A stretch of 64,000 nucleotides of DNA. It comes from Mycobacterium sp. URHB0044 (GTDB lineage Bacteria > Actinomycetota > Actinomycetes > Mycobacteriales > Mycobacteriaceae). Where the stretch lies: NCBI RefSeq assembly GCF_000620625.1, contig NZ_JIAW01000002.1, forward strand, positions 248,001 through 312,000, in the 5' to 3' direction. Every line of letters starts with the position of its first letter. The stretch's first letter is position 1. A program made the position numbers and the translations under genes. Positions 8,806 to 16,684 of this stretch are shown in pieces. The notes under the pieces are model-generated. The model saw only the letters and a list, made by a program, of their open reading frames with translations. It had not been told where the DNA came from and made no database searches.

Positions 8806-10290
8806 ATGACGGCAGAGGGTGTGGTGAACGCGGACCCGGCGGACGTCGAGTGCGTCGATTGTGGGTACGAACCGGAGCTGAAGCGGACTCTGGGTGGCTT
8901 CCAGGTGTTCGCGGTGTCCTTCGCGTTCATCTCGGTGGCCGTCGGGATCTTCGCGACGTACGACGACGTCCTCGTGAACGCGGGCCCGGTCGGGATCTGG
9001 TTGTGGATCCTTGCTGCAGTGGGACAGGCGTTGGTAGCGCTGGTGGTCGCGCAGTTCGCGGCGCGCATTGCGCTGAGCGGCTCGTCCTACCAATGGGCCT
9101 CGCGGCTGGCGAATCCGAAGATCGGCTGGTTGTTCGGGTGGCTCACGTTCTGGTACCTGGCGATCGCCGTGGTCGCCGTCGACAACGCGCTGGCCAGCCA
9201 AGCCTTCATGCCGTTGGTGGGGATGGCGGAGAACGAGACCACGGCGCGACTGCTCACCGTGGCGATCCTGGTGATTCAGGCGGCGCTGGTCATTGCGTCG
9301 ACGCGGCTGGTCGGACTGATCACCTCGGGTGCGGTGGGCATCGAACTCGGCATCGTGGTGGTGCTGGTGATCGCCTTGGCAGTCGTCATGGTGTTCACCG
9401 GCAGCGGAGATCTCGGCAATCTCACCTCGCGTGGAATCACCGTGGATTCGCCAAACTACTTCGCCATCGGCGGCGGGTTGATGGCCGGCATGATCATGGG
9501 TCTCACCACGCTCGTCGGCTTCGACTCCGCGGCCAACCTCGCAGAGGAGGCCAAGGATCCGTTCCGTAGCGTCCCGCGGGCGATCGTGGCATCGGTGGTC
9601 GCGGCGGGGGTGCTGGGGTTGCTGTTCCTGATCGCGCTCACCATCGCGATCAAGGACGTCCCGGCGGTGACCAACAGCGGTTCGCCGGTGGCAGCGATCA
9701 TCCGCAGCCAGCTCGGCGCGGTCACCGAGCGAATCCTGTTGGCGGGACTCGCGTTTGCGATGTTCGGGGCTGGAATGGTGGTGATGGCCGCCTGCTCGCG
9801 GCAGGTCTTCGCCATGGCACGTGACAAGCGGTTCCCGGCGCATGGGCTGATGCGAAAGGTCAACCCCAAGACGCAGACCCCGGTTCCGGCGACTGTCCTG
9901 ATCCTGGCCGTCGGAGTGGTGCTGATGCTCGGGCTGCCCGGTGATGCATTGCTGCAGTTGATCATCGGCTCGACGATCCTGCCGGCGCTCATCTATGGCG
10001 CGATCGTGGTGCTGTACCTGGCGGTGCGGAAACGACTGGAGCACAAGGCGGGTGGCTTCAGCCTTGGCCGCGCCGAGCTGCCGGTGGCGGTCGCCGCGCT
10101 GATCTGGGTGGCGTTCGTGTTGTTCGTGCTGATGACACCGGAGGACGCGGGCGTTCCCACCATGATCGTCGTCGGTCTGATCCTCCTCGGCGGTGTCTAC
10201 TTCGCGTACATGATGTTCTTCAACCGCGAGGTGCTCGACACCGAGCCCGGCGAGGACATCTTCGCGGCCGCACCAGGAACGACGGAATGA
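8806..10290 (+). CDS. APC-superfamily amino acid/amine permease
   Basis: The 494-residue protein has 12 predicted membrane segments. It carries the APC signatures of an early helix GGFQVFAVSFAFISVAVGIF and the GLTTLVGFDSAANLAEEAKDP block around residue 220. The cytosolic CGYEPELKRTLG N-terminus and AACSRQVFAMARDKRFPAHG loop are typical of amino acid, GABA or choline-type permeases. It is probably a proton-coupled importer; the substrate is unknown. ATG at 8806 is preferred to an upstream ATG at 8797. An 11-codon ORF (GTG 8774) ends in an ATGA overlap with this start. The stop overlaps the next gene by 4 bp (ATGA), so permease and oxidoreductase are probably one operon. Confidence 0.85.
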   Translation: MTAEGVVNADPADVECVDCGYEPELKRTLGGFQVFAVSFAFISVAVGIFATYDDVLVNAGPVGIWLWILAAVGQALVALVVAQFAARIALSGSSYQWASRLANPKIGWLFGWLTFWYLAIAVVAVDNALASQAFMPLVGMAENETTARLLTVAILVIQAALVIASTRLVGLITSGAVGIELGIVVVLVIALAVVMVFTGSGDLGNLTSRGITVDSPNYFAIGGGLMAGMIMGLTTLVGFDSAANLAEEAKDPFRSVPRAIVASVVAAGVLGLLFLIALTIAIKDVPAVTNSGSPVAAIIRSQLGAVTERILLAGLAFAMFGAGMVVMAACSRQVFAMARDKRFPAHGLMRKVNPKTQTPVPATVLILAVGVVLMLGLPGDALLQLIIGSTILPALIYGAIVVLYLAVRKRLEHKAGGFSLGRAELPVAVAALIWVAFVLFVLMTPEDAGVPTMIVVGLILLGGVYFAYMMFFNREVLDTEPGEDIFAAAPGTTE

Positions 10291-11687
10291 CGTCCACCAC
10301 GGCACGGCCGGTCCAGCTGACCGGTCGCGTCGTACGTCCCGACGACGGCGAGTACCCGGTGGCACGCGCCTGCTGGAACCAATTCTTCGTCTTCACGCCG
10401 CTCGTGATCGTCTTCGCCCAGGAGACGCAGGACGTCGTCAACGCATTGGCGTGGGCGCGGCAGAACGGCGTCCCGCTTCGCGTGCGCAGCGGTGGGCACT
10501 GCCTCGAGGGTTGGTCCAACGTCGACGACGGCATCGTGATCGACGTCAGCGAAATGAAGTCGGCCACAATCGATTCCGTAGCACACACCGCGACCGTCGG
10601 CGCCGGGCTCAACCAGCTGGAGGCGGTGACGGCGCTCGGCGAGACCGGCTTCGCCGCGCCGACCGGCACCGAAGGGTCCGTCGGCCTCGTCGGCGCGACG
10701 CTGGGCGGCGGCTTCGGGCTGCTCACCCGCCGGTTCGGCATGGCTTCCGACAACCTGGTGGCAGCAGAGGTCGTCGTCGCGTCGGGCACCGACGGGGCCG
10801 AGGTTATCATCGCCGACGCGGCGAACAATACGGATCTGCTGTGGGCGTTGCGCGGTGCGGGCAACGGGAACTTCGGAATCGTCACGTCGTTGACCTACGC
10901 GATTCATCCCCTCGCTCAGCCCATCTACGTCACTGCGAGTTGGTCCGGCCTTGGCGATCTACCCGAGGTGTTCGACGCGTGGCAGCGCTCCGCCCCGCAC
11001 GTGGATGACCGTCTCACCAGCCAGCTCGAGATACGCCGCGACGAGGTTCAGCTGATCGGCGTTCTGATTGCCGGATCGGAGGCGGAGGCGAGCCGGCTCC
11101 TGGCGCCCGTTCTGTCGGTCGGTCATCCCGACGTCTCGATGAAGGAGGCGGCCTGGGCCGAGACCTACGCGGGCTTCCAGATCCCCACACCCGATGAGCC
11201 GAGAAACTGGAAGTTCAACTCGCAGTTCATCTCCGAACCATTTCCGGCAGAAGCCATCGAGATCGTCGCGGCGTTCATGGCGAACGCCCCCACGGCGGAT
11301 TGCAATTACTTCACCAACGCCTTCGGTGGAGCCGTCAGGAGCAGTGAACCGCCGGGCGGATCGGTGTTCGCGCACCGCGGGGCGCTCTTCTACGCCGAAC
11401 CGGGTGCCGGCTGGGGACCACGGCGGGGCCACGTGCTCGTCGAGGAACCCGGCGCGGCCGATCCACTGACACCGCGGTGCCTGTCCTGGCTCGACGAGTT
11501 CGGTCAGGCGTTGGCGCCCTTCGTGAATGGCGCGTACGTCAACGTGCCGAACGCGGGAATGGCGGATTGGGCGAGCGCCTATTGGGGAGCGGGAGTCGAC
11601 GAACTTCGGGCCATCAAGGCGAAGTACGACCCGCACGACGTGTTCAGCTTCGAGCAGAGCATCCCGCCCGCCGACGACCATCTGTGA
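10287..11687 (+). CDS. FAD-linked oxidoreductase, BBE/PCMH type
   Basis: The 466-residue protein contains the PCMH FAD domain: RVRSGGHCLEGWS, whose His is the usual covalent flavin attachment, then GATLGGGFGLLTRRFGMASDN. It ends with a BBE-like segment (YWGAGVDELRAIKAKYDPHDVFSFEQSIP). The second attachment cysteine of bicovalent members is not seen in the GTEGSVGLVG region, so single covalent attachment is likely. There is no signal peptide. The family oxidises sugars, alkaloids or aromatic alcohols. Overlap with the permease suggests it acts on the imported compound, which is inference. Confidence 0.85.
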   Translation: MTSTTARPVQLTGRVVRPDDGEYPVARACWNQFFVFTPLVIVFAQETQDVVNALAWARQNGVPLRVRSGGHCLEGWSNVDDGIVIDVSEMKSATIDSVAHTATVGAGLNQLEAVTALGETGFAAPTGTEGSVGLVGATLGGGFGLLTRRFGMASDNLVAAEVVVASGTDGAEVIIADAANNTDLLWALRGAGNGNFGIVTSLTYAIHPLAQPIYVTASWSGLGDLPEVFDAWQRSAPHVDDRLTSQLEIRRDEVQLIGVLIAGSEAEASRLLAPVLSVGHPDVSMKEAAWAETYAGFQIPTPDEPRNWKFNSQFISEPFPAEAIEIVAAFMANAPTADCNYFTNAFGGAVRSSEPPGGSVFAHRGALFYAEPGAGWGPRRGHVLVEEPGAADPLTPRCLSWLDEFGQALAPFVNGAYVNVPNAGMADWASAYWGAGVDELRAIKAKYDPHDVFSFEQSIPPADDHL

Positions 11688-11725
11688 CCGTCATCCGACC
11701 TTCGTAACACACTACTGGGGAGCAA

Positions 11726-12013
11726 ATGCCAGCCGAAGAACCACCAATCATGGAAACCCACGAGCACACCGTGGACCATGACATCCAAGCCTCGGAGCAG
11801 ACTTCACACGAAGCTGAGGGCGCGGCGGGCGCCTTTGCCACGAGCGACGGCCACGTAGGCCCTGGCGGCACTTCGGTCGTCGACGGTGCAATAGGTGCTG
11901 GGGCCTCGAGCGCCGACAGGATTCCGCCTGAGGACGATAGCGGGGCGCCGTTCCACGAACCAGCGCCCCCGCACACGGGCACAGCGGGTTTTCCCGACCC
12001 GCCCCAGCCATAG
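11726..12013 (+). CDS. Small acidic disordered hypothetical protein
   Basis: The 95-residue protein is rich in Glu, Asp, Ala, Gly and Pro and has no obvious fold, signal or membrane segment. GGGGAG lies 3-4 nt before ATG 11726, supporting translation. It is the last host gene before the integrated element: its stop codon is 18 bp from the left repeat. Before integration it would have faced sigA 3' end to 3' end. No family is recognised. Confidence 0.5.
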   Translation: MPAEEPPIMETHEHTVDHDIQASEQTSHEAEGAAGAFATSDGHVGPGGTSVVDGAIGAGASSADRIPPEDDSGAPFHEPAPPHTGTAGFPDPPQP

Positions 12014-12031
12014 ACTGGGACGAGGGTCGGC

Positions 12032-12054
12032 CGCCTAGTCCAGGTAGTCGCGCA
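12032..12054. repeat. Left attachment repeat (attL core)
   Basis: These 23 bp, starting CGCCTAGTCC and ending TCGCGCA, are identical to 21394-21416 at the end of sigA. The flanking bases differ on both sides (C against T before, C against G after), which sets the limits. The repeat contains the last six sigA codons and the stop in reverse orientation. Confidence 0.92.
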
Positions 12055-12066
12055 CTAGAGACCGAT

Positions 12067-12618
12067 ATGCGCTGTGCCTGTGCTCGGAAGACGCACGTCG
12101 CGGTGCAACCGTGTGGATACCGATATCCTGGACTGAAGCTTGGCGTCATTGGTCGACATCGCAGGGGGGCTCTGATAGCCGACAACCAGTGCGAGCAGTG
12201 CACGAACGGCCACTGCCGGTTGAATCGTGGAAGTTGCCAATGGGAGCACACTGAAACTTGCATCGACCACCTCGCAGAACTCCGCAACACCGACAACGAT
12301 GCTTGGATCTTTCTGGGCGAACTCATTGCTATGTCTGAGGCAGAAAGTGGTCTTGTAGGCAATCACGTGTCACCACTGAGGAATCTCTCACAGCATTGGA
12401 TGGGCGAGCTGAAGGCCACCGGGAGCACCGGGATGTACCGGCTGTACTACGGCGAGCCGGATCAGGCGGCTGACATCGCGGTCGGGCTGTGTGTTCGGCT
12501 CAAGCGGACCTTCCCCAGGCGCGACTCGACCCGGCAAGCCCAAGACAGCGACATCCGGGCGGCCCGCGACCTGTTCCTTCGTTGGCTGACGGATCATGAG
12601 ATGACGAGCGGGGACTAG
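12067..12618 (+). CDS. Probable HigB/RelE-like toxin
   Basis: The C-terminal 110 residues follow the RelE/HigB layout. A helical ELIAMSEAESGL segment leads to HVSPLRNLSQHWMGELKA, then strand MYRLYYGEP, a hydrophobic strand, and the basic KRTFPRRDSTRQAQDSDIRAARDLFLRWL. An XRE protein follows 45 bp downstream, giving the toxin-first order of higBA modules. Such toxins cleave mRNA on the ribosome. The N-terminal 70 residues are Cys-rich and unlike the family, so the real start may be internal; ATG 12067 has only a weak ribosome site. Codon use is less GC-biased than in the host, in keeping with recent transfer. Toxicity is inferred, not shown. Confidence 0.6.
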   Translation: MRCACARKTHVAVQPCGYRYPGLKLGVIGRHRRGALIADNQCEQCTNGHCRLNRGSCQWEHTETCIDHLAELRNTDNDAWIFLGELIAMSEAESGLVGNHVSPLRNLSQHWMGELKATGSTGMYRLYYGEPDQAADIAVGLCVRLKRTFPRRDSTRQAQDSDIRAARDLFLRWLTDHEMTSGD

Positions 12619-12663
12619 CATGTTGCGGAATACCACAACAACAGTTGCGGAGGAGTGAATCAG

Positions 12664-13068
12664 ATGCCACCTTCAAACCCGTTCGCGATCGACGACCTCA
12701 CAGCGTCCGAGCGCAACGCAAAGGCGCTTGCACGCGCTGACCTGCAGATGCTTGCTGCCCTAGTCAGGCTGAGACAAGACAAGGGGCTGACTCAAGAGGC
12801 CGTAGCTGCCGAGCTTGGGCGAGACAAAAGCGCCGTGAGCCGCTTCGAACGTCTAGATTCTGATCCCCGCATGTCGACGGTGCGGCGCTATGCCCGTGCG
12901 ATTGGTGCACTGGTTGAGCACGACGTCACCGATTTCGTCAACAGCGGTCCGCAACCCGCGCCACTTGCCCAGGTGTTCGTGTTCGCGCGTCGAGAGACCT
13001 CCGTGGCGTCACAGCCACCTTCCCGTCGCGAGTTGGTGCCCGCGGGCATTCGCTACGCCGGGAACTGA
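12664..13068 (+). CDS. XRE-family HTH protein, probable antitoxin
   Basis: The 134-residue protein has a Cro/CI-type HTH, KGLTQEAVAAELGRDKSAVSRFERL, at about residues 38-62, and a Pro/Arg-rich tail. ATG 12664 is preferred over GTG 12655 because GGAGGA lies 9 nt before it. It directly follows the HigB-like gene on the same strand, so its likely role is to bind and neutralise the toxin and repress the operon. An alternative is that it is the element's lysogeny-type repressor, since no other CI-like protein is visible. Confidence 0.75.
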   Translation: MPPSNPFAIDDLTASERNAKALARADLQMLAALVRLRQDKGLTQEAVAAELGRDKSAVSRFERLDSDPRMSTVRRYARAIGALVEHDVTDFVNSGPQPAPLAQVFVFARRETSVASQPPSRRELVPAGIRYAGN

Positions 13069-13101
13069 AAATATCCCTCCCGCCGGTGACGGAAGTGACA
13101 G

Positions 13102-13593
13102 ATGGCACCTGAAGATCAAGAACCCGTTGCGGGTGACTCCCCGCCCGAGCCGTTAAAAATCACGCCAGTTGTCCCGTTATATCAACGGCCAGATAGCAAT
13201 CTGGTGGCCATCGCCAACATGGCCGAATTTGTCGGCTTCCCGATCACCTTCTATATGCCATGGGGCATTGCTTCCGGTCACACAGCAAACCCAAACGAGT
13301 ACTACCGGCATCTGGGAGATAGCGCAGTCGCCGGGACCCTCCCCGACGATGTGCCCGAAGGATGGGCCGATGCCATCGCCGAATTCGCCGAGATCAACTT
13401 CTACAAGTACTCGAGGCTGACTCCGTCCGAACGGGCAGAGAACGTCATGCTCGATGGATTCAACCTCACCTCATTCGTCGCGCTGAAGAACGCACAGTGT
13501 TGGTCCGGTGGGTCCGCCCATTCCGTGGACCACGAATATCTTCGGGTGTCACTGACGGATGTCAGTGCGTGGGCATGGGGCAAGCTGCAGTAG
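13102..13593 (+). CDS. Unknown cargo protein, third gene of the toxin block
   Basis: The 163-residue protein has no signal peptide or clear membrane helix. It begins 33 bp after the XRE stop, so it probably shares the transcript. The pattern 'NLVAIANMA...ITFYMPWGIASG' followed by 'FVALKNAQCW...LRVSLTDVSAWAWGKL' vaguely resembles a widespread actinobacterial GvpU-like family ending 'hhlkdARff...RgrhseVsgFsLGsL'. I would not assign that with confidence. In higBA modules a third gene can be a chaperone, but this is not recognisably SecB. Function unknown. Confidence 0.55.
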   Translation: MAPEDQEPVAGDSPPEPLKITPVVPLYQRPDSNLVAIANMAEFVGFPITFYMPWGIASGHTANPNEYYRHLGDSAVAGTLPDDVPEGWADAIAEFAEINFYKYSRLTPSERAENVMLDGFNLTSFVALKNAQCWSGGSAHSVDHEYLRVSLTDVSAWAWGKLQ

Positions 13594-13796
13594 CGCAGTA
13601 CGACTGGGGTCATGCAGCCCGTAGAGCCGGGCCTGCTGGTTGAGCAACTGCAGGCACTCCTCGCCCGCCGCGTGGTCGCCGGCCATCGCTCCCGGCCACA
13701 CCGCCGCGAGCAGAGCCTCCAACCGCTCCACAAAGATGGCCCTAACAGCTGCCCGATCTCCCGGAGCGACAGGCCCTCTGCACGCAGACGCGGCAC
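13549..13796 (-). pseudogene. Decayed terminase-small-like/HTH phage gene remnant
   Basis: Reading leftward, one frame gives RLRAEGLSLREIGQLLG (first half of an HTH). A different frame then gives VERLEALLAAVWPGAMAGD and LLNQQARLYGLHDP. The second block is the typical C-terminal pattern of actinophage HTH proteins often annotated as terminase small subunits. The middle, including the rest of the HTH, is missing and the frames do not join. I read this as an internal deletion plus frameshift. It lies on the strand of the capsid gene and just beyond it. Confidence 0.5.
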
Positions 13797-14331
13797 TCCG
13801 CGTTGCGAACTAGCCGGTCAGGCCCCCGCATGATGCCTCGATCATTCGAAAACCGACCTCGGGGGGAGAGGGCAACGCACCGCGGCGTTGCCCGCAAGGT
13901 CGCGCGGCTAGCGCGTCCGACCCCCTATCCCTGTGTCATCCCTGTGTCTCTGGTTGGTAACCAGGGCGACGGTGTGAGCGCGGGACGGCTGCAGGACGGT
14001 GTGAGCGGTGTGGACGGTCTCCGTCCTGTGAGGGCCTGTCTGCGGCATGTGCTCGTCACCAGTCTCGGAGGTGTGCGCCGGGAGTGCGGTGGGCGGTCGG
14101 CCTGTGCGGGCGTGGCCCTGACCGTCCGGCTGCTCCGGCGGGTGCGTCGGCCCTGCGTGCCACGGGATCTCTCCGGGGGTGGCTGTGCTGCTGGTGCGTG
14201 GGTGCTCGGCACGATGGGTTCCCTCCGGGATGCAGGAGACCCCGCAGCCGGGCGGTAGCTGCGGGGTCTGCTGGGGGGGTTGCGGCGGGGCCGGTGCCGT
14301 GAGGGGTCACCGACCTCGCCGCTTCCCGGAC
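13797..14331. other. Gap between cargo and capsid operons
   Basis: No convincing gene is seen in these 535 bp. Short open frames occur on both strands but lack family features, and one on the minus strand (14056-14310) runs through the terminator hairpin. The stretch holds the capsid-operon terminator at 14237-14269 and is GC-rich with repeated GTG/GGT runs. It may be remnant head or packaging gene sequence. Confidence 0.5.
14237..14269 (-). terminator. Terminator of the leftward capsid operon
   Basis: Arms AGACCCCGCAGC (14237-14248) and its exact complement (14258-14269) form a 12-bp perfect stem with a 9-nt loop. It lies 62 bp beyond the capsid gene stop on the same strand. No U-tract follows, as is usual in mycobacteria. 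Confidence 0.75.
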
Positions 14332-16050
14332 CTATGCGGCGGTGCCGACCTTCACGACGGCGGACGGTTGATTGACTGAGAGGCCCCAGCGCCCTTCCAC
14401 GCGGCAGCGGACCTGGTTCTGGGTGAAGTCGGCGTTGACGGCGTCGGACCACTTGACGCTGACGGCGTTGTCGTGGTCGAGGGTGACCGCGCCCTCGCCG
14501 ATCACGAGGCCGGTCTTCGCGCCGAGGCCCTGATTCAACGTCACGGGGTAGCCCCACAGGCGGCGGGCTACCGGATCCACCGGGACGCCACGGACATCGG
14601 TTGCGCCACTGGTGATTTCGAGTAGCTCGATCGACTCCCAGTCCGAAGCGGACAGGCAGATGACACCGGGCGTGTAGCCGTTCGCTTCGAGCAGCGTGAT
14701 GGCCTTGCGGACGCTGGTGAGCGCGTTGGTGGCGAACGCCTGCACGACGATGCCGCTGGTGTTCAGGATGCCGGTGAAGTGCTCCCCGGTGCCGTCACCG
14801 CCGATGACTTCGTTCTCCAGGGCGCGGCGCAGGCCGTAGAGGAGTTCGTCGGTGACGAACCGGGAGAGGTTGACGTTGTCGCTGATCATGTATTCGTCCA
14901 TCGGCTCGCTGATGTGCGCCACGACCCTCAAACGGTTTTCCACGGGGAGCAGCGACACGACCGACGTGGGCTTGGTGCCGCCGACCGCCACGGGTGCCGC
15001 TTGCAGCGTCCGGACGGACTGGCGGAGGAACGAATAGGACGGCGGCACAATCCTCGTCGGCAGCACGTCGAGAACCGACACCAGAGGGCGACCGGTCGGC
15101 ACGACCTCCGGCAGCAGAATCGTGCTGGTGGTCTGCACCCCCGACGCGAGGGCCTTGGTGCCTTCGATCCGGGACGCCTTGACCACGTTTTGCGCGAGAC
15201 TCTTGAGGCCGGTGCCTGTCAGGGCGAGGTGCAGCGTCTCGCCGGAGCCGGAGCCGGAGTCGGGGTCGGCAGGCTTGAACCCGTCGCCTGCGCTCGCGGC
15301 CATCGCGTCGAGCCGGGCAAGGATGTCGGAGGACTTCGCGGCACCGTCGATTGCCTTCTGGAATTCGTCGGCGGCGTCGAGGTGCTTTTCGACCTGGGCG
15401 GTCTCGTCGGCGGTGAGGTCACGCTCCAGTTCGGCGGCGGCTTCGACGATCTGCTTCGCCAGCGCGAGCTGCTCGTCGATGCCCTTGGTGAATCGGTCCG
15501 GGCCGGTGGTCTTGGTGGTCATGGTCGCTCCTTGGTATTTGATGCGGGTACGGACGATGCGCTCGCGGATGGCGGTGGTGTCAGCGGATTTCGCTGCGGT
15601 GATCACGGCGCGGTCGTTGGCCGGCCGCGCCACGATCGACACCTCGATCAGGTCCAGGTCGTGCAGTTCGTTGACGCCATCGGCTGCCTTCGTGGCCCTG
15701 TTCACGGCGTAGCCGATGGACAGCGCGCCGACTCGACGTGCCTTCACGGCTCGGTAGGCTGCAGCGCCGAACTCGGTTTCGAGGTCGAATTGACCTGTCA
15801 CGTGCAGACCTTCGGGGACCTCCTCGGCCTTGACGAGCTGGCCGACGAGCGCTCTGGGGTCGACGCTCCCACGGTGCTCCCAGTTGAGCGGGACGATCCG
15901 GTCGCTGGTGAGGCCCTTGGCGAACGCGCCTGGCATCACCCGGTCGTTCTGCGAGTCGGTGTTGCCGAACGTCGATGCCCAGCCCTCGAATTGGCCTTCG
16001 GCCAGGCCAGCGGTCTTGATGCCCACAATGGACACGGTTTTATGCTGCAT
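14332..16050 (-). CDS. HK97-type prohead protease fused to major capsid protein
   Basis: One uninterrupted 572-codon frame encodes two proteins that are usually separate. Residues 1-165 are a U35/HK97 prohead protease: GWASTFGNTDSQNDRVMPGAF, catalytic His in LNWEHRG (His59) and Ser in VGALSIGY (Ser111), with EVSIVARPAND closing the fold. Residues 180-260 are charged and helical, like the delta/scaffolding region removed at maturation. Residues 265-572 are an HK97-fold capsid protein (VSVLDVLPTRIVPPSYSFLR, EPMDEYMISDNVNLSRFV, GDGTGEHFTGIL, QVRCRVEGRWGLSV). ATG 16050 has AAGGA upstream. An internal ATG at codon 177 carries a strong ribosome site. No portal or terminase large subunit lies nearby. 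Confidence 0.9.
   Translation of the reverse strand: MQHKTVSIVGIKTAGLAEGQFEGWASTFGNTDSQNDRVMPGAFAKGLTSDRIVPLNWEHRGSVDPRALVGQLVKAEEVPEGLHVTGQFDLETEFGAAAYRAVKARRVGALSIGYAVNRATKAADGVNELHDLDLIEVSIVARPANDRAVITAAKSADTTAIRERIVRTRIKYQGATMTTKTTGPDRFTKGIDEQLALAKQIVEAAAELERDLTADETAQVEKHLDAADEFQKAIDGAAKSSDILARLDAMAASAGDGFKPADPDSGSGSGETLHLALTGTGLKSLAQNVVKASRIEGTKALASGVQTTSTILLPEVVPTGRPLVSVLDVLPTRIVPPSYSFLRQSVRTLQAAPVAVGGTKPTSVVSLLPVENRLRVVAHISEPMDEYMISDNVNLSRFVTDELLYGLRRALENEVIGGDGTGEHFTGILNTSGIVVQAFATNALTSVRKAITLLEANGYTPGVICLSASDWESIELLEITSGATDVRGVPVDPVARRLWGYPVTLNQGLGAKTGLVIGEGAVTLDHDNAVSVKWSDAVNADFTQNQVRCRVEGRWGLSVNQPSAVVKVGTAA
15520..15533 (-). promoter_or_regulatory. Internal ribosome site and ATG for a stand-alone capsid protein
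   Basis: Within the fused frame, AAGGAG (15533-15528) lies 5 nt before an in-frame ATG (15522-15520). Translation from here would give a 396-residue capsid protein (MTTKTTGPDRF...) without the protease, ending at the same stop. The start falls exactly at the junction between the protease and scaffold/capsid parts. Confidence 0.65.
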
Positions 16051-16261
16051 GGTGAATGTCCTTCTGGGACAGCGGAATTGGAGTATCGACAGCCGGTGCG
16101 CCCCGCCTAGCTGGGCGGTGCTGCGCCTCTGGCGTCAGCGGTGCATCGGTGGATTCGTACACGGCGCGGTCAGCGGGATCTCTCTGAGACCCGACCTCCG
16201 CGCAGGCGACTGCTCCGGACGCCACGGTAGCACCGGGGCCGGACGAGCACGGGGATGTCAC
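16040..16261 (-). CDS. Possible small protein before the capsid gene
   Basis: This frame would encode 73 residues from GTG 16261. That start overlaps the previous stop as GTGA, the same junction seen throughout this operon, and the 3' end overlaps the capsid start by 11 bp. The sequence is Ala/Pro/Ser-rich and has no recognisable motif. It may be a real small element gene, or this may be a 200-bp leader for the capsid gene. Confidence 0.35.
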   Translation of the reverse strand: MTSPCSSGPGATVASGAVACAEVGSQRDPADRAVYESTDAPLTPEAQHRPARRGAPAVDTPIPLSQKDIHHAA

Positions 16262-16416
16262 GGCCGGTCGCGCCATCTGCGTTCATCCCACTGGTCGGCG
16301 TTCGCGGGGTCGACGCGGGCGTGCTCGGTGCGCGTGAAGAGTCCGTCGCCGAGCCGGTACGGCACGCTGATCTTGGCCGGTGCTGCGCCGTCCTTGGGTT
16401 CACTCGGCGTCGTCAT
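16258..16416 (-). CDS. Small hypothetical element protein (52 aa)
   Basis: The 52-residue polar protein (MTTPSEPKDGAAPAKISVPY...) has GAGAGGGG about 6 nt before ATG 16416 and overlaps the upstream gene by 17 bp. It contains FTRTEHARVDPANADQWDERRW, a pattern like other short phage proteins of unknown role. The ribosome site and packing support translation. No function can be given. Confidence 0.55.
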   Translation of the reverse strand: MTTPSEPKDGAAPAKISVPYRLGDGLFTRTEHARVDPANADQWDERRWRDRP

Positions 16417-16684
16417 GGTTGCCCCTCTCCCGGTTGGCCATCCCGTTGGCGTCGAAGGCAAACGCGTCGAGGATGGCCTGCCGGTCGGTGTCGTAGAACT
16501 CGCCTGCAACCTGAACGAGGCGGATACCGAGCGCGAGCGCGAGTTCCTCCATCCGCCCGGACTGACGAGCTTCGGCGATCACCGCGACCCACCCGGGTTG
16601 GTCCTCGGCTGATATGGCGGCGACGAGCCTTGCGGCCAGCGCCACGTCTTGGTACTTCGCGCGCGCGGTCGGGTTGCTGCTCAT
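16400..16684 (-). CDS. Small hypothetical element protein (94 aa)
   Basis: The 94-residue protein is mostly helical (YQDVALAARLVAAISAEDQPGWVAVIAEARQSGR) with an acidic tail. Its ATG at 16684 overlaps the WhiB-like stop as ATGA, indicating translational coupling. No family is recognised. Its helical Ala-rich nature and place between a WhiB-like gene and the capsid gene are typical of phage accessory proteins. Confidence 0.6.
   Translation of the reverse strand: MSSNPTARAKYQDVALAARLVAAISAEDQPGWVAVIAEARQSGRMEELALALGIRLVQVAGEFYDTDRQAILDAFAFDANGMANRERGNHDDAE

Noticed and set aside
8782..10365. 527-codon minus-strand frame opposite the APC permease
   Set aside because: Composition is that of an antisense frame (His, Arg, Gln, Asp rich) and the permease is well supported.
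12032..12054. tRNA 3' end as the attachment site
   Set aside because: No tRNA cloverleaf is present; the repeat equals the sigA 3' end exactly.
13803..14258. 151-codon plus-strand frame between cargo and capsid
   Set aside because: No ribosome site or family features; Arg/Gly/Val-rich composition fits GC-driven chance.
14056..14310. 84-codon minus-strand frame after the capsid gene
   Set aside because: It runs through the 12-bp perfect terminator hairpin and has no recognisable motif.
14332..16050. Protease-capsid join as a frameshift error
   Set aside because: The frame is continuous, the linker region reads as normal scaffold-like protein, and the internal ribosome site lies naturally at the joint.
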